A DNA stretch of 64,000 nucleotides from Lunularia cruciata (GCA_948567375.1 OX419760.1:34534001-34598000); one strand, 5' to 3'; counted from the stretch's first letter, positions 1 to 14,311 are shown. The notes: a model not told the origin generated them from the sequence alone. Program-made: numbers and translations.

Positions 1-113
1 TAGAGAAGATAGTTGTACATCGATAAAGAAAGAGACGCAGCAACGAATCTGCATAACCTAATTCCGCTGTGTTCCTTCCAGTAAAGTATACAATGTATAA
101 GTTTTTAACTTAC

Positions 114-1151
<1,038 letters not shown>

Positions 1152-1323
1152 AGCGAAAGCGGAGACAGCAGAATTGAGATGCAACGAAAGAGGGAACGAA
1201 GATGGGAGAACCACAGAACAAATGGACCGAACGCCGCGCTGGGAATCGGCTCCAGCAGGAAAGGAAAACTCGAAGCGCTCGCGTGCCCTAAAACCACTCA
1301 AATCAAGAGGATGGGTGTCTCTC

Positions 1324-1331
1324 TAGGGTTT
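1324..1331 (-). promoter_or_regulatory. telo-box (AAACCCTA) upstream of RPL10
   Basis: The minus strand reads AAACCCTA about 175 bases upstream of the RPL10 start codon. Telo-boxes are a known cis element of plant ribosomal-protein and translation-factor promoters, so motif and gene agree. The transcription start is not visible, so whether the box lies in promoter or 5' UTR is open. Confidence 0.6.
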
Positions 1332-2514
1332 CACAACCGAGTAGAGGCCTTAATGTAGAACCCAGGCGGGGGCAACTACGTTACCACCCCTCCGGGCGAA
1401 ACAACGCGAGGGGTTTCCTGTTTGTCGTGTAGTACAGGTCTTGGCGAAAGTCCACCTTCAAGGACGGAGAAGCAAGCGAGGTGGAACGAACTAGGGAATC
1501 GAATATTCCACGATACTTTCCGGACAAGAACAGTTCTAAGAGCGTGATCTGGAGGTTTCCCCCTCGTGCAGCTTTCTTTGGTGCCTTCCTGAGGTGTTTC
1601 CGCCAAAATTTATCTGTTGGTTTATCTCCATATCTGCAGGATCACTGCTTCTTCTGTCGGTTTTTGTGTTTACCACCGTATGAAACACGAAGAGAAAATT
1701 TCAGTGAAGAGAAAAAGGCGACCACGTAAAAAACACAAAGGATGAGAGCCCCCATCAAGCGGTACAAAGATGCGACAAAAGAGGTTAAATGGAGTAAAGT
1801 TCCAATTCAGTGAAAGATATTGTACTTTGGGACGAGATCTCAAGCATTTGTAAGAACAATCGAGAGTAAATCCAATTAACCATGATATATAGAGTTCTGC
1901 TTTTCTGCTTTCTGAAACATCTTTCAGAATAGTAGAGAGAACTAGAACCTTACAACTTATGAGGAGATAAATCGTATGGAGGAGAATATCTTTATGCATG
2001 ACCGTAAAACTCTAGAACTGCTACAAATTCCATGTGATTTGATAATAGGGACTTACATCTTCATTCTACATAGGTTCTTTGGTTCTTTGTGCAAGAGTTA
2101 TTGCCTCATTATCATGATCCGATAAGAGGATAAAAGTATGTCAAGCCTTTGGATTTGCATTATAACCATAGTGTATTCTTGCCAAGACTTTTCAATGCTT
2201 GCACATAAAAGAAGATATCAATCATAAATTCATGTTTCAAAATGTATTCTGTTGAAATTTTTTTGTCCGGAACGATCATTACAATTGGAAAGGGGCAGAT
2301 TTCATTTTGTATCTTGTATTAGGGAAACCAGCCACCCACCTGGTGGAGAGGTTTTGGTGAGAACAACTTATACATAGACAGATCCGTATGAATAAATTTG
2401 AGTCCTTTTGCTTCTGCCGGAACTAGTCCACAACAAACACGTAGGACTTCTCCATCTAGACCATCCATGTGAACAAGGAAAAGTCTTACCCTTTTCTCCT
2501 TGCATTCACTTCTG

Positions 2515-2558
2515 TATGCACATGGGTGCACTTCCATATGCACATGAGTGCACTTCCA
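2515..2558. repeat. 22-bp tandem duplication
   Basis: Two adjacent 22-bp units (2515-2536 and 2537-2558) differ at a single base. Each contains TGCAC twice. No function is evident. Confidence 0.85.
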
Positions 2559-3260
2559 TAGAGAGTGAATGCATTAGGGGTTTCAGAAATAGGTTTTACG
2601 GATGTTTACGGGATAAATAATAAACTTTGTAACTATTTTTAGTGAACTCGGTAGGGAAATGAAGTGCTAATAAATGTATGCTTCATAAATTATTATACGA
2701 TATATCACATGCAATTTGCATTCATTTATAAAAATCAGATGCTATACTACTGATGTTTAGAAGTTCCATAGTGAAATCAATGATTGTCAAAAGAGATGAT
2801 GTTGCTTCTTGAGAGAGTTGCCACGTTTTTCTGGTGTGTGATTCTTAGAGTGGGATTTATGAAATTTTTTGGCGGATCCAAAATGCCGCTCTCAACTATT
2901 CAAATTCAAATTCACCATCTACAAATGCGAATGCTGTGCAAATGCTCTTGTCAGTAAACTAAACCGGTGAGTTTTGTAGTTTTGCATTGGTGTGTTGGTT
3001 CATATCCATATATATTAGTGTGGTTGTGGTGAGGGAGATAGAGAGAGTTATGGAAAATGATTTGCATCATCTTACGGCAACCAAGAAATTAATTGGAAAT
3101 CAAGGAATTTTACTCCAAAAGTGCAACAAAAATTTAACAAAAACCTGATTACAATGTAGGCTCACATTGGATGCAAAATCAACTTGCTCTATCAAGCAAC
3201 TACCCACGGAAACGAGCATCTACCAGCGGCAACCAGCGTGTACGGGCACCAACAAGCTTT

Positions 3261-3380
3261 GAGCTTTGAGTGCCATCGAGTGGCTACGGGCGGCAACGGG
3301 CGGCTACGAGCAGCGACGAGCAACAACGAGCAGCAATGAGCAGCGACCAGCAACAACGAGAAACAACAAGCAGCGACGAG
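3261..3380. repeat. 10-bp-period minisatellite, consensus CARCRACGAG
   Basis: From about 3281 the sequence falls into consecutive 10-mers such as CGGCTACGAG, CAGCGACGAG, CAACAACGAG and CAGCAATGAG, with a decayed continuation to the left as far as roughly 3211. The purine/pyrimidine pattern is kept while single bases vary. The unit equals about one helical turn. Confidence 0.85.
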
Positions 3381-3441
3381 AAAAATCCCATTTAATCCTA
3401 AATTAACATATTAAATCCCATATAAATCATGTTCTTGCTCG

Positions 3442-3584
3442 TCTAGTGCATAAATTTATCAACTTTTAATTACCATGGATATTCTCGAACATCATGGATG
3501 CTCCCTTTGGTGGCCTTGGTCATCTAGTGCATAAATTTGTCAACATGATGTTTGAGAACATCATGGATGCTCCCTTTGGTGGCC
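3442..3584. repeat. imperfect tandem duplication, about 75 bp
   Basis: Unit 1 (3442-3515) and unit 2 (3523-3584) both start CTAGTGCATAAATTT and both end in ATGGATGCTCCCTTTGGTGG. Unit 2 lacks about a dozen bases from the middle. It looks like a local duplication followed by a small deletion. Confidence 0.85.
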
Positions 3585-4000
3585 ACCGCTTTCACTCTAA
3601 CCCTACACGATAAAATTTATTAACCCTAATACGTAATCAATGCACTACGGAGTGCTAACGGAAAATTCCTTATTCCTTATTTTCTTTGAACCATATGGAG
3701 TGCACTAATAATAAAGAACTTGGCCGGAACTTCGTAATGATACCTTTTCTACCTCCCGGTCACACACCGTACCCATTTAGTCAACACTTCGTAACTATCT
3801 ATATGAACAGTTATGAAACTTCAAATAAGTATTTCTGAAACCCCCTATTGTACACGATCTATTCTGCCAAGTTTTTGAGAGCATCACACCTGTTCTTAAG
3901 GTCCGCTCTGTTTTAATCTTACAAAGAATGTAAAATAAAGAAGGGTGCAATTTGTAATCATGTGTTTGATGCACTAAATTGAGACGAATGATGTTCTTAC

Positions 4001-4167
4001 AAAGACCTCCATGCAAGCAAATTGCTTGCCAAACTTTGCTTAAATTCATTTACTGAGATTTTTTCTAATCAAGGGTGTATTTTGTTCTAAGAGCTCATAT
4101 GCACTTCATTGCGAATAAATGCCCCTCTAAAGACCTCTCGCGAGCAAATTGCTTGCCAAGCTTTGCT
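4001..4167. repeat. pair of about 40-bp direct repeats
   Basis: 4001-4040 and 4129-4167 share AAAGACCTC, then GCAAATTGCTTGCCAA and CTTTGCT, separated by about 90 unrelated bases. The inner GCAAATTGCTTGC is partly palindromic. No gene or mobile-element boundary is recognisable here. Confidence 0.75.
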
Positions 4168-6659
4168 CAGTTTAATTTATAGGAATTTTCCTTGTGATGA
4201 CACAAAACCTCGGTAAGACGTTTTTACATCACAATCCGATCTCCCAGTGACCTAGTTCCATTATCAAGATTCCATTTTGAGAACAAAAGGATATCATGTT
4301 CAATTGGATGAGAAGAAATAACAAGTGAGAGTTTTATACCAAATAACTCATCGTCCCAAGGTGAAAGAGGACCATTATGTCTCATTGCACCTTTGTGCCC
4401 TTGGTAGTGGAGTTATTTGTCCACTTTTATTATCAGTTTGATGATCTCTTGCGGGAGGTAGTATGGAATTCATTGTACAATAAAAGTGCTTTTATTTTCT
4501 GACCCACCATATTTACCTATTATAGACAAAAGGTATCTATCACCCCATAGAGATCAAAAGCTCAGAGTCGTTATCGATTAGCATCAATGGGTTTCGCAAC
4601 GCAGTTTGGATAATTTGTATGAATAAATGTGCTAAAAGAAGTCCTCGTACGTTTAGGGTGAGATTAAAATTATCATGGAAATTTTAGAGATACTTGTTCG
4701 ATTCAGGATATTGGAATAGAAGAAGGTTTTTAGGGCTTAGGATAAATAAGAATTACTATATCAAAATAAGAAATTTTTTTACATATTAAAAATATTTCTC
4801 TGACTATGAAAAATATAAATAAATTTAATTTTAATAAAAATCATTTAACATTTTAACGGTAGAAAGAGTATCATCTAGAATGATGATTTTGCAGAACCTT
4901 CAAACCACATAAGCCCTGCTGAGATGATTCCCAGCGGAAGGTACCGAAGTTCATTTGGGTAGGAACATTTCTAACCACATTAATTCGAATCATATGCTCT
5001 TTCTATCATTTTGTTGAGTCATGTTTTCAACGACACATCCTCTCAAGTCTTCTACTCCGTCCAATGTAGACTTTGATTACTAACAAGTTGGTGTGTGGCT
5101 TTTAAACTACTTTCATGATTATAGCATCCCTGCAAAGAATTGATTTCAAATTCAGTCATGACTTACGCAAGGTATAAGTTTCCTCCACCTTAGTCGCATC
5201 ATTTCACCCTAAATTCACCTCGGGTTCAACTGCAACTCGCCTGACACAAGTCACTGGAGAGTGACGTTCAATGACCTTGCCATCCTTGAAGCCAACGACC
5301 TAATACAAGTGAAAATGGATAGTTGTTCTTTATAGAAATCCTAGTTCCCTGATTATCTTCGGCACTCTGGGCAGAGAGTTGTAGATTTCAATCTCTACTG
5401 CTCACTTGCTTAAGTCCATGCAATTGGAGCTCTCCAATCCTTTTGACCACAGTTCTTTGCTCTGCCACTTGTAACTGTCATCTCAGCACAGGCCGAAGAT
5501 ACAACCACGAACGTCGCCTACTGCGAGCACTCTTTCACAGATCTGATAGTAACGGCAGTCAGGATCTTTGAAGCATGTGCGAACTTGATCGGCAACCTGT
5601 TTTCCTGCTCGTCTCTCCTACTTACAAATTGCAGAGTTTCCCGACGATCAATTTGTACCTACAATAAAATCAGAAAAAAAAGACCCAAAATGGAGATAGG
5701 AATCTTACAGGACTATATCACAACATGGAACATATACTACTTTGCAATACATACTACGTGATGAAATAAAGAACCCCGTTGTCAAACAACCCGGTTCCAT
5801 TCACACGTCTGACTCTGACGCTTGATGGTAAAGATCGTCAAAACTATGAAGTACATAGAGAGGCAAGTATGTGTAAACCTGCACCCAGGTTTAGCACACC
5901 ATATACTATGCATCGATAGTAGTTATCAATTGGGAGTGCTTGCAACATTTTCGAAGTCTGAGTTACTTGAACATTTGAAAACGAAAATTGCAAAGATGTT
6001 TTAGTGAAGGCATGCCATAAGTAAGTTAATACTCAGGAAAAGCCCGAGTCTCGTAGAACTTATGAGAGTGTCCCCGGAGCGAGTGTATGAAGAAGACCGG
6101 GATTTACTCTTGTTGCTCTATGTCAGCAAGGGTAAGAGTCGTTCAACACTTCAAAAACACAAAAAGGACGAATCAGACTTTGCATAGTAAGTCTGGACGA
6201 AAACACCCACGACTTCGTCAGTGCCCTGCGCAGGCGTCGGGATAGCTAAATGCAATGTCAGTATCTCCCGTCCCGAGTTTCTGTTCTTTTGCTCATAACT
6301 GACGAGGCAAACTCAGTTCTTCCTAGAGGTATTGCTCGACTGAGAAGAATGTTCTGGTATACATATTTCAGTACACGAGCAAAATATCAGAGGCCCGTGT
6401 GAAAGGCTCCCGTGCGTAATCTACAATCTGTAAGAGAATACTGGTCACTGTGTATTTTAATACGTTCATCTCAGCATTTTGTTCTTGGAAGCTTCGTAAA
6501 AGATTAAATGTGGTCTATGTACCATACTTGTTTATACTTACAATATCTCCATCATATAAGTTACAAGATATCCTTCTTCTAATAGCTAATGCCCCTTCAA
6601 GCTTCCATGCTCAGGGAGAAAAGAGAGGAAGATATCTCAAAAAGGTCACAGCCACTGGA

Positions 6660-8527
6660 TCAATCATATAGGCTGACCAATGAACAGAATGTGGGTCGCC
6701 AAATCTGTGCTAGTGAGACACCACTGGTGAGGATAACTATATAAATGCTACAATCCACGAACAAAGCTTGAAAGCTCTTCATAGAAAGAAGGCCCACCTG
6801 TAGAAGAAATTCTAGCTTGCTTGCAGCACTTAAAGCCTGCATCAACTTACTCTGGTTCATAACCATGTCATCGTCTCCACCAGGACGTGAAGGCTGTCCG
6901 TTACCGAAAAGTAGTGCTCCAAAGACCAAAGAGATATCTGTGAGGATGACTAAAGCTACTGGCCAAGGTGGCGTCCAGTTGCTCAAAAAGTTCCCTAGAG
7001 AATTATTACAGGACAGAAAGCTCTGTGCGACTAAGAGAAGAGCTAGACCGGATGCCCATAAAGCACGAATGTTTTCTGTCGCATTGATTGACCGACTTAC
7101 TCCATCCCATGTAAGCACGGATCTCCTGACACTGCCGTGCGCGACATCTTGAGATCCTTGTGCATCATGCTTCTGGTCGGCACTTGTTGGAGACGTGATC
7201 TCATTGGCTCTGAAAATTCTCGGTTGCAAGACAGGAACTGGTTTTGATTTTGGAAGAGGTTCTTTGTCTCGGAGCTCAAGAGCTGCAAGCTGCTCCCTGA
7301 CGTCTTTCAGGACTCGTGTGCTGGATTTGACATCGAATTCAGGACCTGCCAGGAGTAAAAGACGTAAGAGGTCCTTCTAAGTAAGTCAAGATGTTTCTGA
7401 ACATATGTAACTTTATTATAACATATTATTCTTAAAGAGACAACTCCAAGTTCCTATGCCAAGTGACCTTTCTCACGGAAATCTTCATTAAACAATTTTG
7501 CAGTTTCACCTATAAAACCTTGTCAAGAATGTGACAACTGAGTGCAAACTAAGCTCTATGTTGGTAAGGTAGGGAAGTCAGAAAATGCAGAAGGGAATGT
7601 AACTATGAAACTATCATCATCAGAAACTATGAACAGACGAGAAGATTCAACGGGTCACACAGACTAATCAGACAAGAAAAAGGAGACAACAACCCAGAAA
7701 GATAGAAGCCGGAAAGAAGAAGAGCTATAGGTACTCATGATTCTCCGACATCTTGTGTTGGTTAGAAAAATCTCCTTCTACATAGTCTGGGATAATACTT
7801 ACATAGTCTCTAGTCTCTTCCATATTTCAGTCCTACTTGCAAGTTAATTTTTAAACTGATCTCCATCTCATAACATAGCTGGGAATCAGGAAAAAAGTGT
7901 ACCATACGATAGACACAGGCCCTCAATTGTCTGTCATGGTTCAACCTATTTAACCTGTTCAAGCATATGTCCAACATGCAGAACCTGCCTTCTAAATCGT
8001 CCCAAACACCTTGAAAATAGCTGAAGTTATTTCAACCTCACTATGGAAGGCAGATAACCTTAGCCGATCAGTCCACAGAAGTAGGTAGAAGCTGGTGCTA
8101 GGAAGTCATCCAGCTGGCTGAGAGTAAAGCAACAGAAATAATCTCCCTACAAATTGTTAGCCAATATCCAGCAGAAGAATTCAAACAACAGTCTTGTTAC
8201 ATTCGACAGTCCTCACAAAGTAGAATTCTGTACGAGTAATTTATCCAAACAGTACTGAAACAATGGGAGGAAGCGATTACCACATGAAACCTCAATGTCC
8301 GGTTGGCCGGATGAGCTAGAGTCGACGAGACGGATCAAAGCTGCGTCTCCCGATCGCGCAGAGACAGAGGGGAGAATAGCACCAAGAGGAGGCGACGAAG
8401 ACGTCGCTGCGGTCGGCGATGGTGTCGAGATAGCGGGCAGTTCCCCTGTAATAAAAGCCAAACGATCTGCGCCCCGAGCCAAAATCTTCCGGCGCCTGGC
8501 CTCCCTAGCCTCCTGTGCCGACTGCAT
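6660..8527 (-). CDS. GET2: GET2/CAML-like ER receptor of the GET pathway (two exons)
   Basis: Exon 1 is 8281-8527 and exon 2 is 6660-7345. The donor G|GTAATC and the acceptor CCTGGCAG|GT join in frame (247 + 686 nt = 310 codons plus stop). The protein opens with a basic cluster, ARRRKILARG (residues 10-19), followed by DRLAFITG. This is the layout of yeast Get2 and animal CAML, whose basic N-terminus docks the Get3 ATPase on the cytosolic face. A Ser/Pro linker and a helical charged region follow, then three hydrophobic segments at about residues 178-196, 210-229 and 274-293, and a short tail. With GET1 such receptors insert tail-anchored proteins into the ER. Identification rests on motif plus topology, not overall similarity; another three-pass membrane protein is possible. 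A GA-rich stretch lies just upstream of the ATG (about 8541-8568 as CTC repeats on the plus strand). Confidence 0.78.
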
Positions 8528-8528
8528 T

Positions 8529-10460
8529 TCCTTGAAAAACCTCCTCCTCCTCCTTCTCCCGTCTCCTCACAACCACCTTCTCCACTCCAAAACCTCCTGC
8601 GTTAATCCCCCTTCCGTTCACTACACCAACCAGACCATTAACACAACCGTTAACAATCTGCTGCACCAGATCTGTCGAATTTCTCCGCCCCCTTCACCTC
8701 CTCCGCCTTTCATAATTCCTCCCACCCGTCCTGTCTCGCGCGGTGCATGCGCCATCATCTGCGTGACTCGAGCGTCAATCACCTCCCCCACGACGAGCTG
8801 CTGCTGCCGAATTGGACCGGCTTGCTGCTTCCTCCATCCACCGATTTCTCAATTCACCTCCACTTCACTTCTGACCAAAATCTCATCCCTTCCCCGTCCG
8901 CACGTGTTCGTGTCTTTCTTCATCACCTGACTGTAGCACCACTTCAATCCTCTTCTCCCTCCGCTTCTTTCCCGGCGGTAGAAGAAAGCCTTCATTCATC
9001 GAGAGAATCCCCTTCATCTCTTTACCTCTTCGTCTTCTAAGACAAGTTACATCACAAGAGCTGTTCTGTTGCCACTGTCCTTCGCCTCTGGCTCTTGCAA
9101 CTAATGCCACCAGATAACAACCATACACTCCAGTAATTTATTTTTCAATTCTATGGAGAATTCATTGTCATGTGTGGCAATTTTCGAGTCCGTTTCGTCT
9201 CATGCTATAAAAATCCATTAACTAGCTCAAAAGTTTGCATACATTATTGTTCGGAAGGGCGGTTAGGAGATTGGATCAAGGGACTTCCTCAAGAAAATTA
9301 TTTTTTTAACTCATTACCAACATTAGATGAGCATTTCCCTAGCAGTCGTCATAAATAAGGTCTGCTAGAAATTTTGAGGCCAACAACTTCAAGAACAAGG
9401 AATATTCAGTATGTTTTATGGTAAGTTGTAAATGTGAGCATTCATAGGCCGTGGTTGGGCCAGTGGATGAAGGATAATATCACTAAAATCATAGAAATTT
9501 AAAGGTTTTGTTCTAGTGAATGAGTTTACATGGGAGACCCAGTAATCATCAAATAGAACCAAGCTACTGTTTCTAAATTTCTATTAAGATACAAATATCG
9601 AGTGCTGGTCAGTTTGAAACGCCTCATAAGAGAAGGAAATGATTTCCTGTAAAAAGAGATACGCTTGATCTGATCTGATCTGATCCGATCTGATCTTCAA
9701 ATCTTGTATTTATCCATACAGCTATATAGTATAGGATGTACATAATCATGAGGTCGAAAGGCAATACATTAGATAAGTTTATATTCCATTTTCTGGCCTT
9801 GTGCTACAGAATAGGTTTTCCCAACCTTTTTCTTGTGTTTAACTTCAACTAACCAACGACGTATGAACTTCATACCACTTTTTTCTTAAAAACTTCACGT
9901 TGAGATCTTTCTGGTTGATCCAAAAAAAATCTTTAGCTGTCTTAGCAAGGTTGGATGTACCTACTTTCCAGTTGTGAGATAACTGTTCAGGTTAGTTGCC
10001 ATTTTTCTTTGCAAAATTGCATCCTAGATTTCAAATAGATAGATCTTGAAATACAAAATTACTGAAATAATTAATATTCTCTAAAAGAACTAACTCTAAG
10101 TGCTCAGTAACATGTCTTGGATAAGAAGTTTGGGTTGAGCTTTAGATGTCTATAGTATCTTCCATGAACACAAACGAAATGGACATTATAACGAGTTTTA
10201 GTGCCCAAACCTTTGTATTTCAAACCGGGTACACCTGCAGTCTCCTGCAACACAGTTTAACGGCGACTGCAGTTGTATGGCCTTCGCAGTTCCCTCGTGC
10301 TCCTTATACGACAAAATCCCGAAAAATTGCGAGACTGGAAACTGCGACCAAACACATCGATGTGACCAGTACCGGTGTGTGGCCTATGCACTGAGAGAAA
10401 TGGTGAAACAGAGCATTCGAGAGCTCGACTGGCGAGGGGAGCCTTGTCTGGCGCTGTAAG
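8529..10460. other. divergent intergenic spacer
   Basis: This stretch separates the starts of the GET2-like gene (leftward) and HDA8 (rightward) and must hold both promoters. The left part is C/T-rich on the plus strand, the right part AT-rich. The longest frame, 8295-8930 plus, is antisense to GET2 exon 1 and pyrimidine-biased. No TATA box could be tied to either gene with confidence. Confidence 0.6.
9666..9695. repeat. TGATC pentanucleotide microsatellite
   Basis: Six consecutive TGATC/TGATCC-type units with one interruption (TGATCCGATC). A candidate length-polymorphic marker only. Confidence 0.85.
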
Positions 10461-13400
10461 ATGGCGGAGCAGAGAGGAGAAGAAAAGGGTGCGAAATTGA
10501 AAGAAGGTAGGGAGGACGTGGTGGAGAAAGGGGAGCGAATGAATGTGTTCTGGAATAATGGGATGCTAGCACATAATGCAGGCGAGGGGTTGTTCGATAC
10601 ACTTCACGACCCTGGGTTTCTTGCTGTGCTGGATTCTCATCCGGAGAATCCAGAGAGGATACTTAATATTCTCTCGATACTGAGGGAAGGTCCGATTTCG
10701 CCCCATATTCGCTGGCACGAAGGCTCTCCAGCTGAGATTGAGGATTTGAAGTTATTTCACTCGGCAGGTAGTTACAACTGATCCTGAAGTAAGACCTTTT
10801 ATCTTTGTAATCCTCCAGGGTTCTTACCTCTCATACTTTTGCATTGAGCGGACCCGGGGGTTTTGACTCTACTCCGTGTACTGGAGTGATCCTGCAGCAG
10901 TAGTGCTTGCCCTGGTCATCGCATGAATTTCTGTCCTAGCTGTCTTTCTGGCTTGTCCTGTAGATCGGGCTTGAGTTATAAGTTCCGACCAGTTCCTTCT
11001 GTCTCGGGTCGGAGTACGTATCGATTCGAAACGCAGAGCGTTGGCAAATTTACATCTAGCAAACTTTCCCAGTTTTTTGGAGACAATTTACTGCAAAGTT
11101 GTTATTCTTTGCCACATAAGATGGAGGTTTTAGAGAAGTGTTGCTTTAAACAAGAAAGCTATTTTGATTCCATCGCCGGCTCTGTAAATTCAGTCTGCGA
11201 TCCGCGATTCGTGTCAACTCGTTGATCTCAGAGATACCTTATTGGTTTAGGGCCTTGTTTAATTACTCCAAATTGCATGATAGTATCATAAATGTGACTT
11301 AGGTTTTACATTACTGCAGGTTTACTACCAGATGTATGCCCAACCCCTGGGTCAAATTGATTCGGTTCCGGTGAGCCGAAGTCCGTGCTTTAGTCAAGTT
11401 ACTTGAACCATCCTTAAGCACCTGTCATACAAGCCAGCACGCACTAGTGCTTTCTGTAGAATTCATATACTCCCAACGATATGAAAATATTCCCCTGGGT
11501 CGCCCACTTCTCGTAGTACACTTACCCATTCATACTTACTACTCTTGATATTAAGACTGCCGTCTGATGCTTTTCAATGAGGAAAGGAATAGTAGGTGCT
11601 CTAGAGGAAAGCTAAGCCAGTCTATCGCCTTTCCTGCAAAAAGTTACTGTGCCAGTTTCTCTGAAATTGGCCTTAGTGCCTTATAGATATGAGGTGCCTA
11701 GGTGATCAATCATCTTAAATGGACTGGCACATCTTACAATCTCCACATAAGAGGTCTTTACTGAAGTCTAGGGAGTAAATGCTCTATCTCTGTATTATTT
11801 CTCGATGTTTTGCCAGTGAGAATGCATGGTCTTCATCTAATTCCGCCGTCTCACTATGTGAAGATATCGCTTTGATGGCTGCCATTTAGAGGCAACTCAT
11901 AAACCAGTCTGGCTCGTCCGCTAATTTGCTACATTATCCCACATATGTTGTCCAAATAATTTGAGCTGCAGAATAAAGGAAAAAATTGTGTTGCTCGTCG
12001 AATGATAGGTATTGATAAGCATAGTTTGTAATTTAACATCCAGGATCTACAAAGAAACTGCCATTTTTTTGTAGGGCATCCGATACTGTCTAGTGACGCA
12101 CCGCTGTCTCAATATATCTTCATCTCTCTACCTCAAGCTTCTTTAGCATAGAAGAATTTCATTGAGGTTGACAGATAGATGGGAATATGTGAGGACCCCA
12201 GAAGCAAGCTCTAATCGTACATGCGGTGTAATCAAACAAATAGCTTGCCTACTTTCATTTGTTCATGTTACTGGTTTAGGTTTGGCGATCCTGTCTGACT
12301 GTCAAGAACCAATTGGGGCTGTCGTTGGGTATTGCATGACATTTGCAGAGTATATAAAAGAGCTCTTAGAAGCAGATAAAGCAGGTGGAAAAACCTTGTG
12401 TGCGGGTACTCGGCTTAACCCTGGCTCATGGGATGCTGCCCTTCTTGCTGCCGGGTCCACTATGCTGGTATAGATAAAGGAACCTAAGCTGTCAGCTCTT
12501 ACTTTCTCATATGAAGTACCGATTTGTATCTTGCAACCCTACTAGTAGTAAATAACACTAGACGTACTTTGAATCGAAAGCGAGTATGCTGTTTAAGATC
12601 TTCATGTACTGGCAGCATCCTGTACCTTGTTCAAACCTCAAGTGGGTTTTGCTCTTGACAGCCTTATGCTTTTTGTCTCAGGCTATGCGCTACATCCTTG
12701 AGGGATTTGGGAAACTGGCATATGCACTTGTCCGACCTCCAGGTCACCATGCTCAACCAACGCAAGCTGATGGTTACTGCTTTTTAAATAATGCAGGGCT
12801 GGCAATCCAGGTAAACAGGACTATTCAAGAGTATTTGTGAATCGAATACAACACACAACCTTGAGTAGTGAGGTCGAGGCCAACAGATGCAAAGCATGCC
12901 CAGGGGACTCGAAGAGGTGAAAAGTATAAGATTCAGGACATTGTCGTATGCGCTTGGGTAGCCTAAGGAGCTATCACCACTCTTTCTTCAATCCCCCCAT
13001 ATGAGACGCTGTCAATTTATGATGCATATATGAAGGTGTTCAAAGCTTCTGCTGACGAGCCTGGAGACGCCTGAAGCATCGCCAGTGATCCAGCTATGAA
13101 CATTCCATGCCCTTTCGTACAGTTTAGAAATCTAATATTGTTCTCCAGTATTCAGTATCCGGTCGCTTCGAATATTCATCGTGACGCTTGTAATTACATG
13201 ATTGCAGCTGGCGATTGATATGGACATAAAAAGAGTTGTCGTGGTGGACATTGATGTTCATTATGGTAATGGCACTGCTGAAGGGTTCTATGGACGTAAC
13301 GACGTTTTCACTATCTCTCTTCACATGAATCATGGAACATGGGGAGATTCGCATCCGCAGACAGGACAGCCTGATGAGGTTGGCGAAGGTGCAGGGATTG

Positions 13401-14311
13401 GATACAATCTGAATATTCCTCTCCCTAATGGAACGGGAGATAAAGGTTACGAATACGCTCTGAAAGAGCTCATAGTTCCAGCTCTTGCAGACTTTAAGCC
13501 CTCTCTTATGGTTGTTACCTTTGGTCAAGATGCCAGTGCGGTGAGTAATGCACTCTTTTTCAACTCCTCCCACTTTAATTTATCATCGCATATTTTAAAG
13601 CAACCTGGTCAACTACTCTATTGTTTTTCCTGCCTGGTAATTAGTACTATAAAGCAAATAGATGGAGCGTTTGAGTCAGAACGAAATTTGAGCTAGTTAA
13701 AGCAGACATGTCATCCAAGCAGCAGTTACCTTGAAAGTTAAAGAGGAATCAGCTATTATTGAACTAGCCCAGTGGCATTTCCATATGGATACTTTTGGTG
13801 ACATAGTACAAATGTCTATCTCATTATTGGATTTGTCTCATTGTTGTGGTTAACTGTTTACACGCAATTTGATTATATGTACGCTCGTTATAATGCATCT
13901 GTGCGGTTCTGGTTCTGTTCTTTCGTTGTCGGTGCAACGCTCGTAATGGGGTATCCGCACTCACTCCTACAGTTATGTATATGTACTGACCTCCAACCCT
14001 CTATGCGTGTACAGTTTGATCCGAATGGGAGGCAGTGTTTAACTGTGATGGGGTATCGGAAGATAGGCAGACTCTTAAGGGAACAAGCAGACATTCACAC
14101 AGGAGGGAAGTTACTTTTGGTGCAAGAGGGGGGCTATCACCTTACCTATTCTGCATATTGTGTTCACGGTATGATTGAGGGACTTTTGAACCTACCTGAA
14201 GTTCTACTCGATGATCCAATCGCCTATTACATAGAAGAAGAATCAGCAACAGTCAAAAGAGTCCAGGAAATCAAGGAGCGATATGCAGAAGCTATTGCTG
14301 CTGCTGTTTAA
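10461..14311 (+). CDS. HDA8: HDA8-type histone deacetylase (five exons)
   Basis: Zinc-dependent deacetylase of the RPD3/HDA1 superfamily; the best match I recognise is Arabidopsis HDA8 (a plant class II member of about 377 residues). Exons 10461-10767, 12349-12467, 12682-12810, 13208-13540 and 14015-14311 all have GT..AG borders and join in frame to 394 codons plus stop. The first junction rebuilds the glutamate of AEYIKELLEADKAG. Active-site features are RPPGHH (His164/His165), DIDVHYGNG (zinc ligands Asp201 and His203), FDPNG (third ligand Asp298, at the start of exon 5) and EGGYH (Tyr337). The chosen ATG lies in good context (AAGATGG) and gives a hydrophilic 26-residue leader; a second start at Met27 (MNVFW) would match the shorter family form. 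No frameshift or missing residue is seen, so the gene looks functional. Intron 1 is the longest (1,581 nt). Whether the substrate is histone or non-histone cannot be read from sequence. Confidence 0.96.

Larger units (their letters stand above)
1332..6659. other. intergenic spacer, no supported gene
   Basis: Between the RPL10 promoter and the 3' end of the GET2-like gene all reading frames are short, lack recognisable motifs and show no plausible splice partners. Only small repeats stand out (listed separately). The last few hundred bases before 6,660 must contain the 3' UTR of the minus-strand gene, but no poly(A) signal could be assigned with confidence. Confidence 0.6.

Noticed and set aside
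1670-1999. 109-codon minus-strand frame
   Set aside because: No motif, no splice context, composition like the spacer around it.
6817-7152. 111-codon plus-strand frame
   Set aside because: Shadow of the membrane-spanning exon on the other strand.
8295-8930. 211-codon plus-strand frame
   Set aside because: Antisense to GET2 exon 1 and otherwise low-complexity Pro/Ser/Thr sequence; the opposite strand has a coherent spliced gene with a known motif.
13124-13573. 149-codon minus-strand frame
   Set aside because: Antisense to HDA8 exon 4, which carries the zinc-binding residues.
13841-14014. Possible coding extension before HDA8 exon 5
   Set aside because: An open frame reaches back to 13,841, but the acceptor CGTGTACAG at 14,014 and the family alignment (DASA joined to FDPNG) show it is intron.
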